Source: Acidobacteriota bacterium (GTDB lineage: Bacteria > Acidobacteriota > Vicinamibacteria > Vicinamibacterales > UBA8438). From it: a stretch of 39,415 bases of DNA. Under the pieces are notes generated by a model, which saw only the letters and a list, made by a program, of their open reading frames with translations, was not told the DNA's origin and made no database searches. Of the stretch, positions 17,845-25,528 are shown in pieces. The stretch spans positions 29,478 through 68,892 of the forward strand of contig PBRZ01000119.1 of NCBI GenBank assembly GCA_002726085.1, in the 5' to 3' direction. The position numbers were made by a program, and so were the translations under genes. Each line of letters starts with the position of its first letter. Positions within the stretch are counted from its first letter, which is position 1.

Positions 17845-19436
17845 AGCGCGACGTCGTCATCATCGGCGCCGGCTTCGCCGGCTCGCTCCTGGCGCGGCTC
17901 CTCGCGCTAGGTGGGCGAGAGGTACTGTTGGTGGAGCGCGATGAGCACCCGCGCTTCGCGCTCGGCGAATCGTCGACACCGCTGGCGGCGCTGTCCCTCG
18001 AGCGTCTGGCGAGGCGCTACGGACAGCCCGATTTGAGGAGCCTCGCGGCCCATGGCCGGTGGCGTCGCGTTCTTGCCGATTTGCGTTGCGGCCTCAAGCG
18101 TGGGTTCACCTTCTATCGTCATCACCCCGGCGTTCCCTATTGCAACGACGAGATCAACGACGCGCGACTCCTCGTCGCCGCGAGTCCGAGTGATGAGGTG
18201 GCCGATTGTCAATGGATGCGCGCCGACGTCGATGCCTACCTGATGGAGCAGGCGTGCGCCGCCGGTGTCGACTATCGCGACCGTCTGGAGATCGTGGCCG
18301 CGGATCCGATTGCGCACGGCCTGCGGCTACGCGGTCGACGCGACGGTCGCGACGTGGAGATCGAGGCGGGTTTCGTGGTCGACGCGTCGGGTGCCGGCGA
18401 AGTCATGGCTCGGGCACTGGGCATCGAATCGATGCGCTCCCACATCGCCTTCTCGAGGCTGCTCGTCTATGCGCACTTCGAGGGCGTGACGCCGTTCGCC
18501 GAGGCCGCGGCCGGCGCTGGTGCGTGCCTGTCACCGGGACCCTACGCCGACGACTGGGCGGCCGTCCACCACATGATCGACGAAGGATGGATCTATGCCT
18601 TGCGTTTCGACGACGGCCTGGTGAGCGCCGGGTTGCTTCTGGATGACACCGATACTGATACCGACACGGAGACCGAGACCGTACACTCATCTTCCGGCCT
18701 GAGCGCCGAGGCGCTGTGGCATGGCGTTCTTGAGCGGTATCCGACCCTGCGAGAGGCGTTCGCCTCCGCCTGTCCGCGGCCACCCGGGCTGCGCGCGACG
18801 CAGCGTCTGCAGCGCCGGTGCCGGCACGCGGCGGGCAAGGCGTGGGCGATGTTGCCGCAGGCCTTCGCGTTCTTCGATCCGATGTTCTCGACCGGCATCG
18901 CGTGGAGCCTCCTCGGCGTCGAGCGACTCGCCGAGATGCTGATCGAGAAGGAGGTGTCAGCCTCCGGACTCGCCCGATACGCGGCGCTCCTCGACGTTGA
19001 GGCAGACCAGCTGCAAGCGCTCCTGGAGGCTGCCTATGCGGCGCGCGTCGATTTCTCGGTCTTTCGAGACCTCTCGTTCCTGTATTTCGCCTTTGTGAGC
19101 TTTGACGAGATCCGGCACCGTCTGCTCGACGGAAACGAAGCAGTGGGCGGAACCGCCTGGCGCGGGTTCCTGGGTGCCGACGATGCCGACTCGCGGGCGT
19201 TGTTCCGACAGGCTCGTAGGCGAGTGACCCACACGCTTGCCGACGGGTCCAGCGATGCCCGGCGTCGGTTCTCAGACTGGGTGGCCGGCGGCATCCGCAG
19301 CCGCAATCTGATCGGCCTGGGAGACTCCGCGACTCACCTCTACGGCATAAACCTCGACAGGCTGATTGCAAACAGCGCCCTGCTCGGTCTGACGCCGACC
19401 CAGATCGAGCCGTTGCTCCCGAAGCTGCGCGGTTGA
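17829..19436 (+). CDS. FAD-dependent oxidoreductase of flavin-halogenase-like fold
   Basis: The 535-residue protein has the dinucleotide motif GAGFAG (13-18), the GESSTP motif (46-51) and the DPMFSTGIAWSLLG block seen in flavin-dependent halogenases and geranylgeranyl-reductase-like enzymes. The halogenase signature WxWxIP is not present; the matching place reads GWIYALRFDDG. An epoxidising, dehydrogenating or reducing role is thus at least as likely as halogenation. Residues 272-284 are a run of Asp-Thr and Glu-Thr pairs. A C-terminal half of about 150 residues ends LIGLGDSATHLYGINLDRL. The ATG at 17829 lies inside the end of the radical SAM gene. It is the last gene of the set; an M28 peptidase gene follows after 96 bases. 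Confidence 0.88.
   Translation: MRSALKRDVVIIGAGFAGSLLARLLALGGREVLLVERDEHPRFALGESSTPLAALSLERLARRYGQPDLRSLAAHGRWRRVLADLRCGLKRGFTFYRHHPGVPYCNDEINDARLLVAASPSDEVADCQWMRADVDAYLMEQACAAGVDYRDRLEIVAADPIAHGLRLRGRRDGRDVEIEAGFVVDASGAGEVMARALGIESMRSHIAFSRLLVYAHFEGVTPFAEAAAGAGACLSPGPYADDWAAVHHMIDEGWIYALRFDDGLVSAGLLLDDTDTDTDTETETVHSSSGLSAEALWHGVLERYPTLREAFASACPRPPGLRATQRLQRRCRHAAGKAWAMLPQAFAFFDPMFSTGIAWSLLGVERLAEMLIEKEVSASGLARYAALLDVEADQLQALLEAAYAARVDFSVFRDLSFLYFAFVSFDEIRHRLLDGNEAVGGTAWRGFLGADDADSRALFRQARRRVTHTLADGSSDARRRFSDWVAGGIRSRNLIGLGDSATHLYGINLDRLIANSALLGLTPTQIEPLLPKLRG
18642..18680 (+). repeat. Asp-Thr/Glu-Thr coding microsatellite
   Basis: Thirteen codons encode DDTDTDTDTETET inside the FAD enzyme. 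GAT/GAC alternates with ACC/ACT, then GAG with ACC. It probably forms an acidic surface loop and may vary in length between strains by slippage. Confidence 0.75.
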
Positions 19437-19532
19437 GGAAGCAGACGCTTGGCGGCACCGGGGCCGGAGCGATACAGTAGGCGACACGCTGTCGAGTGTT
19501 TCGCACATTCTCGGCCAACTCGGAGGAGACAC

Positions 19533-21149
19533 ATGTCCAGCCCCTCGACTCGGCGACTGTCCGCGGCGGCCCGTGTGGTGTTCGCGGTTGTCATCATCCC
19601 TCTCGCCATATCGCGTCCGCTCGGCGGGCAGAGCGGCGAGCCGGTCGACCTGAACGCCGTGTTCGCCATCAAGGCCGAAGGGTTCGATCGTTCCCGCGTG
19701 ATGGAGCTGATGAGCTGGCTGACCGATGTCCACGGCCCGCGGCTCACCGGGTCTCCCAATCTCCAGGCCGCCGCCGACTACACCGTCGAGCAGTTCGCCG
19801 AATGGGGCCTGGCCAACATCGACCAGGAAGTGTGGGGTGAGTTCGGCCGCGGGTGGTCGAACGACCGGTTCTACGCTCACGCGATCGAGCCGCAGGCCTA
19901 TCCCCTGATTGGCTATCCGAAGGCCTGGACCCCCGGCACCGGCGGCGTCGTGAGCGCCGAGGCGGTGCTGGCGATCATCGCCAACGACGACGACATCGAG
20001 AAGCACCGGGGCACGCTGGCCGGCAAGTTCGTGCTGACCTCGACCGTTCCCGGGGTGCAGGCGCTGTTCGACGCACCGGGGCGGCGCTACAGCGACGACC
20101 AGCTTGCCGCGCTCGCTGCCCCGCCCGACCCGGCACAACGCCGCGGCCGGCGGCGCGGAGGCCGGAACGCGGGCCGGGGCTTCGCGGACCGACGGATGGC
20201 GTTCTTCGTCGAGGAGGGCGTGGCCGCGCTCATCGAGCCGGGTCCGGAACCAGGATCGAGGCGTGGGGACACGGGCAGTGTGTGGGTGCGGAGCGGTGGG
20301 TCGCAGAACCCGGACGCCGCGCCGGTCGCGCCGCAGGTCGTGCTGCTGACCGAGCACTATGGGCGCATCGTGCGCACGCTCGAGAAGGACATCCCGGTGA
20401 CGCTTGAGCTCAATGTCCAGAACAGCTTCCACGGTGGCAATCTGGATGGTTTCAACATCATCGCGGAGATTCCCGGTACCGACCGGGCCGACGAAGTGGT
20501 GATGTTGGGTGCGCACTTCGACTCGTGGCACGCTGGTACTGGCGCCACTGACAACGCCTCCGGTTCTGCGATCATGATGGAAGCGATGCGGATTCTGAAG
20601 GCTACAGGCCTGCCCATGCGGCGTACGGTGCGGATCGCGCTCTGGACCGGCGAGGAGCAGGGCTTGTTGGGCTCACGCGCCTATGTCACGCAGCACTTCG
20701 GCGACCGTCAGACCATGGCGCTGAAGCCGGACCACACCCGGCTGTCGGGCTACTTCAACGTGGATAACGGTACCGGGCTGTTCCGCGGGGTGTATCTGCA
20801 GGGGAACGAAGCGATCGCGCCGGTCTTCGACGCCTGGATGGAGCCATTCGCCAACCTCGGTATGACCACGCTGAGCATCCGCAACACGGGCGGCACCGAC
20901 CACCTGTCCTTCGACGGCGTCGGGCTGCCCGGCTTCCAATTCATCCAGGACCCGGTGGAATACAGCTCGCGCACACACCATACGAATCTAGACGTCTACG
21001 AGCGTGTGCAGGCATCGGACATGATGAAGAACGCGGTGATCGTCGCCTCGTTCGTCTATCATGCCGCAAACCGCGACGAGCTGTTGCCCCGCAAGCCGTT
21101 GCCTCAGCCGCCGCCCCGTCGCGGGCAGTCAACCGCCGGAGTTCGCTGA
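19533..21149 (+). CDS. M28-family zinc aminopeptidase, exported
   Basis: The 538-residue protein has a signal peptide (VVFAVVIIPLAISRPLGGQ), a PA-like insert (about 130-300) and the M28 catalytic domain. The expected zinc ligands and catalytic residues are visible: His328 (GAHFDSW), Asp340 (TDNASG), Glu374-Glu375 (WTGEEQG), Asp411 (NVDNGTG) and His457 (GTDHLSF). It would release N-terminal amino acids outside the cytoplasm. The ATG at 19533 is preceded by GGAGGAG; longer in-frame starts lack this site. It may be a separate unit from the FAD gene. Confidence 0.93.
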   Translation: MSSPSTRRLSAAARVVFAVVIIPLAISRPLGGQSGEPVDLNAVFAIKAEGFDRSRVMELMSWLTDVHGPRLTGSPNLQAAADYTVEQFAEWGLANIDQEVWGEFGRGWSNDRFYAHAIEPQAYPLIGYPKAWTPGTGGVVSAEAVLAIIANDDDIEKHRGTLAGKFVLTSTVPGVQALFDAPGRRYSDDQLAALAAPPDPAQRRGRRRGGRNAGRGFADRRMAFFVEEGVAALIEPGPEPGSRRGDTGSVWVRSGGSQNPDAAPVAPQVVLLTEHYGRIVRTLEKDIPVTLELNVQNSFHGGNLDGFNIIAEIPGTDRADEVVMLGAHFDSWHAGTGATDNASGSAIMMEAMRILKATGLPMRRTVRIALWTGEEQGLLGSRAYVTQHFGDRQTMALKPDHTRLSGYFNVDNGTGLFRGVYLQGNEAIAPVFDAWMEPFANLGMTTLSIRNTGGTDHLSFDGVGLPGFQFIQDPVEYSSRTHHTNLDVYERVQASDMMKNAVIVASFVYHAANRDELLPRKPLPQPPPRRGQSTAGVR

Positions 21150-21182
21150 GACACCCTCTGGCCGGGTGGTGCCGCACAGTGA

Positions 21183-21204
21183 CGGCCGGCCACGTGGCCG
21201 GCCG
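21183..21204. terminator. 22-base perfect palindrome between convergent genes
   Basis: CGGCCGGCCAC is followed at once by its exact reverse complement GTGGCCGGCCG. It lies between the M28 stop (21149) and the HU-like stop (21279), where a two-way terminator is expected. There is no T run and no loop in the perfect form, so a protein-binding site is also possible. Confidence 0.45.
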
Positions 21205-21278
21205 CATAGATTGGTGGGAGGCGACTGGACGTGTCGCCTCAGCGCGCGGGTGCTGTGCCTGAAGCGATCGCGATCAGG

Positions 21279-21608
21279 CTACACCATGTCCTTGAGCTTC
21301 TTGAGGGGCAGGATCTTCACGCGTGTGCTGGCAGGCTTTGCCTTGACGTCCATCAGCTCGCCCGGTCGGAACGGGTTCGGGACGTTCTTCTTGGCCTTCT
21401 GGGCCGGCTTCTGGACGGTCTTGATTTTCATCAACCCTGGAACGGTGCAGTTTCCGACCGAGCCCTTCTTGACGTGCCGCGCGACGATGGATTCCAGTGC
21501 GTCGAAGACGGAGGCGACCTGTCGCTTGGACAACTCGGTGCTCTCGGCGATATCCGAGAACAGCTGGGGCTTTGTCATCGCCTTTTTCAGTCCCTTGACC
21601 TTTGCCAC
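21279..21608 (-). CDS. HU/IHF-family DNA-binding protein
   Basis: The 109-residue basic protein shows the DNABII fold: helices (LFSDIAESTELSKRQVASVF, DALESIVARHV), a beta arm with VPNPFRPGELMDVKAKPAS around the DNA-intercalating Pro, and C-terminal STRVKILPLKKLKD. It has about 10 extra basic residues at the start (KVKGLKKAM) compared with standard 90-residue HU. It would bend DNA in the nucleoid. The start is a GTG with AGGAGG 6 bases upstream. Confidence 0.9.
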   Translation of the reverse strand: MAKVKGLKKAMTKPQLFSDIAESTELSKRQVASVFDALESIVARHVKKGSVGNCTVPGLMKIKTVQKPAQKAKKNVPNPFRPGELMDVKAKPASTRVKILPLKKLKDMV

Positions 21609-21819
21609 TATTTCCTCCTAGTTGGTTGTGTGGAGCATGTTCATCAACAGACGGAGCATCATAACCTGCCTGCCAACAAACTCGAAGTGCCGCGGCCCGC
21701 TTCGTGAGCCGGCAGCCGCAGGCCGACACGGCCGTTCGCCACGCAGACGGACCTGTCATGGTCCTGCCGCCGCACTGGTTGGTCGCAGCACACCGCCGAC
21801 GCACGTGTGAAACGGGTGC

Positions 21820-23376
21820 TCAGCCCACGGCCCTGATCGCGCGCCGACGGGCCGACTCTGCTCTCTCGCTCCTGGCAGCCTTCGGCTCGCCAGAGCAGGG
21901 GAGCCCCCGACCGCGCCCCCCGAACAACTCCGCCACGGTCGTCGAGCCGAACCGGTCGTCGAGAATTTCGAGATGGCGCGGGTGTACCTGCGAGGGATGC
22001 GTTGCGCCGCAGGCGCGGCTCAGCGCCGTCAGCTCCTTTCGGAGTGTGATGAGGTAGTTGGACAGCCGAACCGATTTCAGCGCGGGGTTGAGGCCACGCG
22101 CCAACCAGCGGTTCTGCGTCGCGATGCCCGTCGGGCAGTAGTTCGTGTGACAGCGGAGGGCCTGGATGCATCCGACCGCCAGAAGCGCCTCCCGGCCGAC
22201 GTTCACCAGATCGCAGCCCAGGGTGAACGCCAGAAGTGCCGCGTCTGGAAACCCAAGTTTGGCGGACCCGATGAAGACAAGGCGCTCGTGCAGATCGCGC
22301 TCTGCAAACGCGTACTGTACACGGCTGAACCCAATCTTGAACGGGAGCGCGACCCGGTCGGCGAAGACGAGCGGAGCGGCGCCCGTTCCTCCTTCACCAC
22401 CGTCGAGAGTGACGAAGTCGACGGCGCGGCCGGTCGTGTCGATGAGCCGCGCCAGCTCCCTCCAGAAGTCCATCTCGCCCACCGCCGACTTGATGCCGAC
22501 CGGCAACCCGGTCTCGTCGGCGATCTGTTCGGCGAAATCGAGTAGCCCGTCCGGCCCGTCGAAGGCGCTGTGAGCGGGCGGGCTCGCGCAATCGCGGTCT
22601 GGTGGGATGCCTCGAATCGTGACGATCTCGTCGGTCAATTTTTCACGGGGCAGGAGGCCGCCGAGGCCCGGCTTGGCTCCCTGGCTGAGCTTGATCTCGA
22701 TCGGGCGGACGCGCGGATGCGCCGCGACGGTCTCCTTCAATCTGGCGAGGCTGAAGCGGCCGTCCAGCTCACGGCAGCCGAAGTAGCCCGTCCCGATCTG
22801 CCAGACGAGATTCGCCCCATGTTGATGATGGCGCGAGATGCCGCCCTCTCCGGTGTTGTGCAGACAGTCGGCCAGCGTGGCTCCGAGATTCAGTGCTTCG
22901 ATCGCCGGACCGCTCAGTGCACCGAAGCTCATGCCGGAAATGTTGACCACCGAGGCTGGACGGAAGGCGCGTCGCCGCCGGCGGAACCCGCCGACGACTT
23001 TGGCGCACGGCAGGGGAAATGCCGCGACGGGGGTACTGTCGCCATTGCCTGGTTCCGGTGCCGGCAGCGGGAGCGTCTGGTGCTTGATCACGAGATAGTT
23101 CGCGGTCTGCTCCATCTCGTTGTCGCTCCCGAAGCCAAAGTGGTTGTTCTCCAGCTTCGACGAGGCGTAGACCCAGCGTCGCTGAGAGCGGCTGAACGGC
23201 CGCTCTTCATTGTTGTTCGTCACGATGTACTGGCGCAGCTCCGGGCCGACAGACTCGAGCCAATACCGGAAATGCCCAATGATGGGGAAGTTCCGCAGGA
23301 TGGCGTGACGCCGCTGGATGAGGTCGTGCGTAGCGACTGCCGCAAGCACGCCTCCGACGAGACCGAGAATCCACAT
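21820..23376 (-). CDS. FMN-binding glutamate-synthase-like protein, membrane-anchored
   Basis: The 518-residue protein has one N-terminal membrane segment (ILGLVGGVLAAVATHDLI) and the FMN barrel of the glutamate synthase central family. It shows NISGMSFGALSGPAIEALN, HNTGEGGIS, KLSQGAKPGLGG, TLDGGEGGTGAAP and the cysteine block CIQALRCHTNYCPTGIATQ, which in glutamate synthase binds a 3Fe-4S cluster. The glutaminase domain and the C-terminal GXGXG domain of GltB are absent, as is usual for this stand-alone family, whose reaction is not established. The C-terminal tail is Arg-rich. The neighbouring HU-like gene is on the same strand. Confidence 0.9.
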   Translation of the reverse strand: MWILGLVGGVLAAVATHDLIQRRHAILRNFPIIGHFRYWLESVGPELRQYIVTNNNEERPFSRSQRRWVYASSKLENNHFGFGSDNEMEQTANYLVIKHQTLPLPAPEPGNGDSTPVAAFPLPCAKVVGGFRRRRRAFRPASVVNISGMSFGALSGPAIEALNLGATLADCLHNTGEGGISRHHQHGANLVWQIGTGYFGCRELDGRFSLARLKETVAAHPRVRPIEIKLSQGAKPGLGGLLPREKLTDEIVTIRGIPPDRDCASPPAHSAFDGPDGLLDFAEQIADETGLPVGIKSAVGEMDFWRELARLIDTTGRAVDFVTLDGGEGGTGAAPLVFADRVALPFKIGFSRVQYAFAERDLHERLVFIGSAKLGFPDAALLAFTLGCDLVNVGREALLAVGCIQALRCHTNYCPTGIATQNRWLARGLNPALKSVRLSNYLITLRKELTALSRACGATHPSQVHPRHLEILDDRFGSTTVAELFGGRGRGLPCSGEPKAARSERAESARRRAIRAVG

Positions 23377-23678
23377 CTGTGGTGCTACCTGCCTCCGCCA
23401 TTCGGAACCCCGGTCCCGGGGGGCGGCGAACGTGCGGTTAGGCCGACCTCATCACCGCCGCAGGCCGCCGGACGGGGCGGGTGCCTCGCCGCTAGCCAGC
23501 CAGGTGGCGGTGCCACGGCGGCAAATAAGGCCGGGCATGCCGGTAATCGGCCGCCGCCGGCGGTTCTGCAGTGCCGAGCCCGGAGCGGAGCGTCGATGGG
23601 GGTTTACGGTGGCGCGCGGGGACGCCATACTGACGGCAGACGGCGAGTCGGGGGAGTGCTGTGTGTGGGGTGGTCTAT
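23377..23678. other. Intergenic stretch, nothing supported
   Basis: No gene, repeat or clear promoter was recognised. Short open frames here have no ribosome site and no family pattern. The minus-strand promoter of the FMN protein must lie near its left end. Confidence 0.5.
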
Positions 23679-23936
23679 GAGAACCTGAATGACGCGGTAG
23701 GGGACCGAGATCGGGCCGTGGTGCTGGGGCGGCTCCCGAAGGTCACCGGAGGCGGTCGCGAGGAGCTGGAAACGATCTCGGCCTTGTCCAAGCTGTTGAC
23801 GCGCATCGCAGACGAGATTGCCAATCAGTGCCGCGTCACCTACGCACGGCCCGCCGGGCTGGTTCCTCCCGAGGAGATCGAAGTCGACGTGACGCGCCGC
23901 AGAATGACCGTTCGGAGCACACCTGTTTCCACCCTG
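23679..23936 (+). pseudogene. Remnant of the C-terminus of a VWFA-related protein
   Basis: The frame encodes VVLGRLPKVTGGGREELE, then LTRIADEIANQCRVTYARP, GLVPPEEIEVDV and RMTVRS. This is the usual C-terminal tail of acidobacterial VWFA-related proteins. The VWA domain itself and any start are missing. It runs without a stop into the pentapeptide-repeat gene. An intact but different VWA protein is at 26674-27582. Confidence 0.6.
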
Positions 23937-23954
23937 GTCCTAAGGAGAGTAGCC

Positions 23955-24248
23955 ATGCCCGAGATGAAAGATTCCGACCTGTTCAGGGATCTGCAGAATG
24001 GAGACATCAACGCCTTCAACAGCAAGCGGAACAAGGGGGAAATTCCGGATCTGGAAGATGCCAATCTGCGGGGTATCGATTTTCGTGGAGCGAATCTCGA
24101 TGGGGTGAGCCTGAAGGGGGCATATCTGCCGTATGCCGATTTGCGAGGAATGGACCTGCGCTCGTGCGATATGGAAGGAGCTAGTATCAAGGAAGCGCAT
24201 ATCAGCGGTGTGTTTTTCCAGATAATGTCTCCATCCAAGAAATCTTGA
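23955..24248 (+). CDS. Small pentapeptide-repeat protein
   Basis: The 97-residue protein has about ten A(D/N)LxX-type repeats from residue 32 (LEDANLRGIDFRGANLDGV to MEGASIKEAHISG), forming a right-handed quadrilateral helix. Its role is unknown; some relatives mimic DNA, others are scaffolds. The ATG at 23955 is chosen because AAGGAG lies 7 bases upstream. The upstream in-frame residues belong to a VWA remnant. It has no signal peptide. Confidence 0.82.
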   Translation: MPEMKDSDLFRDLQNGDINAFNSKRNKGEIPDLEDANLRGIDFRGANLDGVSLKGAYLPYADLRGMDLRSCDMEGASIKEAHISGVFFQIMSPSKKS

Positions 24249-24415
24249 TGTCGGTGCAATTCGGCACCCGCATGCGGATCACCAAGTAGCTCCCTCTAAT
24301 GCTTGCGTGATGACGACGCGTCTTGACGGCCACGTCATCGACGTCGTCGCTCCTCTCGAACCGGCCAAGCGATTTCAATCCCACCAAAGTTGAATACGGC
24401 ACCGTGTTTCTTCTC

Positions 24416-24443
24416 TTGACAATCTAGATAAGTGGTGTATCGT
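24416..24443 (+). promoter_or_regulatory. Sigma-70-like promoter of the padR-type gene
   Basis: A perfect -35 hexamer TTGACA (24416-24421) and a -10 TATCGT (24438-24443) are separated by 16 bases. Transcription would start near 24450, giving a leader of only about 15 bases. Confidence 0.65.
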
Positions 24444-24466
24444 TGTGTCGTCTAGTTAATCTAGAT
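24421..24466 (+). promoter_or_regulatory. Probable PadR operator: two exact AATCTAGAT sites
   Basis: AATCTAGAT occurs at 24421-24429, overlapping the end of the -35 box, and again at 24458-24466, overlapping the start codon. Each holds the 8-base palindrome ATCTAGAT; the centres are 37 bases apart. A further half site TCTAG is at 24451-24455, making an inverted pair with CTAGA at 24461-24465. The layout suggests autorepression by the PadR protein encoded directly downstream. Confidence 0.6.
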
Positions 24467-24833
24467 GAGCGAGACCGACGAGATGCCCATACGAGAGAAG
24501 CCGAGCGGCGTCGTCCAGGGCACCCTGGACATGCTGATTCTCAAGACGCTCGATCTGGAGCCGCTGCATGGCTACGGCATAGGTCTGCGGCTGCACCAGA
24601 TCAGCGGGGGCGTGCTCGACGTCAACGCCGGGTCGTTGTTCCCGGCCTTCCGGCGTTTGGAGCGCGACGGTGTCGTCAAGGGGGAGTGGCGCGCAACCGA
24701 AAACAACCGCCGCGCCAAGTACTACTCCCTCACACCTCGCGGTCGGAAGATGCTCGCGCGCGAAACCCGAGAGTGGGCAACCCAGAGCGCGGCAATCGCC
24801 CGGGTGTTGCGGGCGTCTCGGAGTGAGTTGTGA
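24465..24833 (+). CDS. PadR-family transcriptional regulator
   Basis: The 122-residue protein is a PadR-type winged helix: [21 protein letters not shown] (helices 1-2), [21 protein letters not shown] (recognition helix region) and the wing [21 protein letters not shown]. It ends with a short C-terminal helix. PadR proteins commonly repress their own operon, and the operator sites at its promoter fit this. The next gene, an ADOP permease start, overlaps its stop by 4 bases, the usual PadR-ADOP pairing. No ribosome site precedes the ATG; translation may be near-leaderless, or start at the Met codon at 24483. Confidence 0.92.
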   Translation: MSETDEMPIREKPSGVVQGTLDMLILKTLDLEPLHGYGIGLRLHQISGGVLDVNAGSLFPAFRRLERDGVVKGEWRATENNRRAKYYSLTPRGRKMLARETREWATQSAAIARVLRASRSEL

Positions 24834-25198
24834 CGGTCTGGCTGAGCAGGTTGAGCGGCGCACTGCGGGCACTGTTTGCCAGGCGCGCGATGGAACGGGA
24901 CCTCGACGACGAGGTGCATACCCATTTCGAGATGACTGTCGACCAGAAAATGGAGGCAGAGATGAGCCGGGCCGAGGCCCGACGGGCCACTCGCCTCGAG
25001 ATGGGCAACCCGGAGGTCGTGAAGGACCAGGTGCGTGACGTCGGCTGGGAATCACTGCTCGACGCCGTCGGGCAGGACCTGCGCGTCGGCTGGCGCTCGC
25101 TGCGCAAGAGCCCTGGTTTCACGACCGTGGCGGTGCTGACACTGGCCCTCGGTCTTGGTTCGGGCGCGGCGGTGTTTGGACTTCCCAGGGTTCTTTAG
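24830..25198 (+). pseudogene. Truncated ADOP permease (N-terminal 116 residues plus foreign tail)
   Basis: The frame starts in ATGTGA-type overlap with the padR-type gene (GTGACGGTC). It encodes the ADOP N-terminal helical domain ([19 protein letters not shown]), then [31 protein letters not shown], the start of the first membrane segment. A full ADOP permease has about 800-900 residues. The match ends at base 25176, exactly where the 80-bp inverted-repeat element begins; the last residues LPRVL come from it. The rest of the permease is absent from the window, so this is loss by deletion, not simple insertion. Confidence 0.85.
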
Positions 25199-25256
25199 AC
25201 ACTCCTGCTGACTAAAATGAGGCAGCAGGAGTGTCTACGAAAGCCTGGGAAGTCCA
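25177..25256. mobile_element. 80-bp double-ended IS remnant or MITE
   Basis: The left arm (25177-25210) and the reverse complement of the right arm (25223-25256) agree at 30 of 34 bases, around a 12-base centre. The arms start TGGACTTCCCAGG and end CCTGGGAAGTCCA, the TG...CA ends typical of IS3-family elements. No transposase lies between. The flanks (GTTT and CCCT) show no target duplication. It may be two IS ends joined after internal deletion. It would also form a very strong hairpin in RNA. Confidence 0.7.
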
Positions 25257-25528
25257 CCCTCTGCCTGGTGATGCCCCGGCCGATCTTGCGACACCTCGCT
25301 CGGCCCTTCGGCGTGTCATCGTCGATCCAAGTCCCGGATACGGCGGCGCCAGCGCACGGGACCTGCCACGAGGGGACTCCTCCTCCCCCGATGCGCGCTC
25401 TCGGCTTCGGCCTGATACTTGCTTCTTTACCGTGGGATGCGATGCTCGGGGCCCTCAGTTGCGTGCCTGTATCGTGGGTTGGTCGGGCACTACCCGTTCC
25501 GGCGGAGCAATCCGAATCAAGGAGGAGC
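25257..25528. other. Intergenic stretch after the IS remnant
   Basis: No gene is supported; the downstream receiver frame stays open through it but has no family pattern before the ATG at 25529. No continuation of the permease was found in any frame. AAGGAGGAG at its end is the ribosome site for the receiver gene. Confidence 0.5.

Noticed and set aside
17829-19436. Annotation as tryptophan halogenase
   Set aside because: The WxWxIP motif is missing, so only the fold is claimed.
25177-25256. Hairpin as a simple transcription terminator of the padR operon
   Set aside because: Arms of 34 bases with TG...CA ends and an abrupt loss of the permease at its edge fit a mobile-element scar better, though it may still stop transcription.
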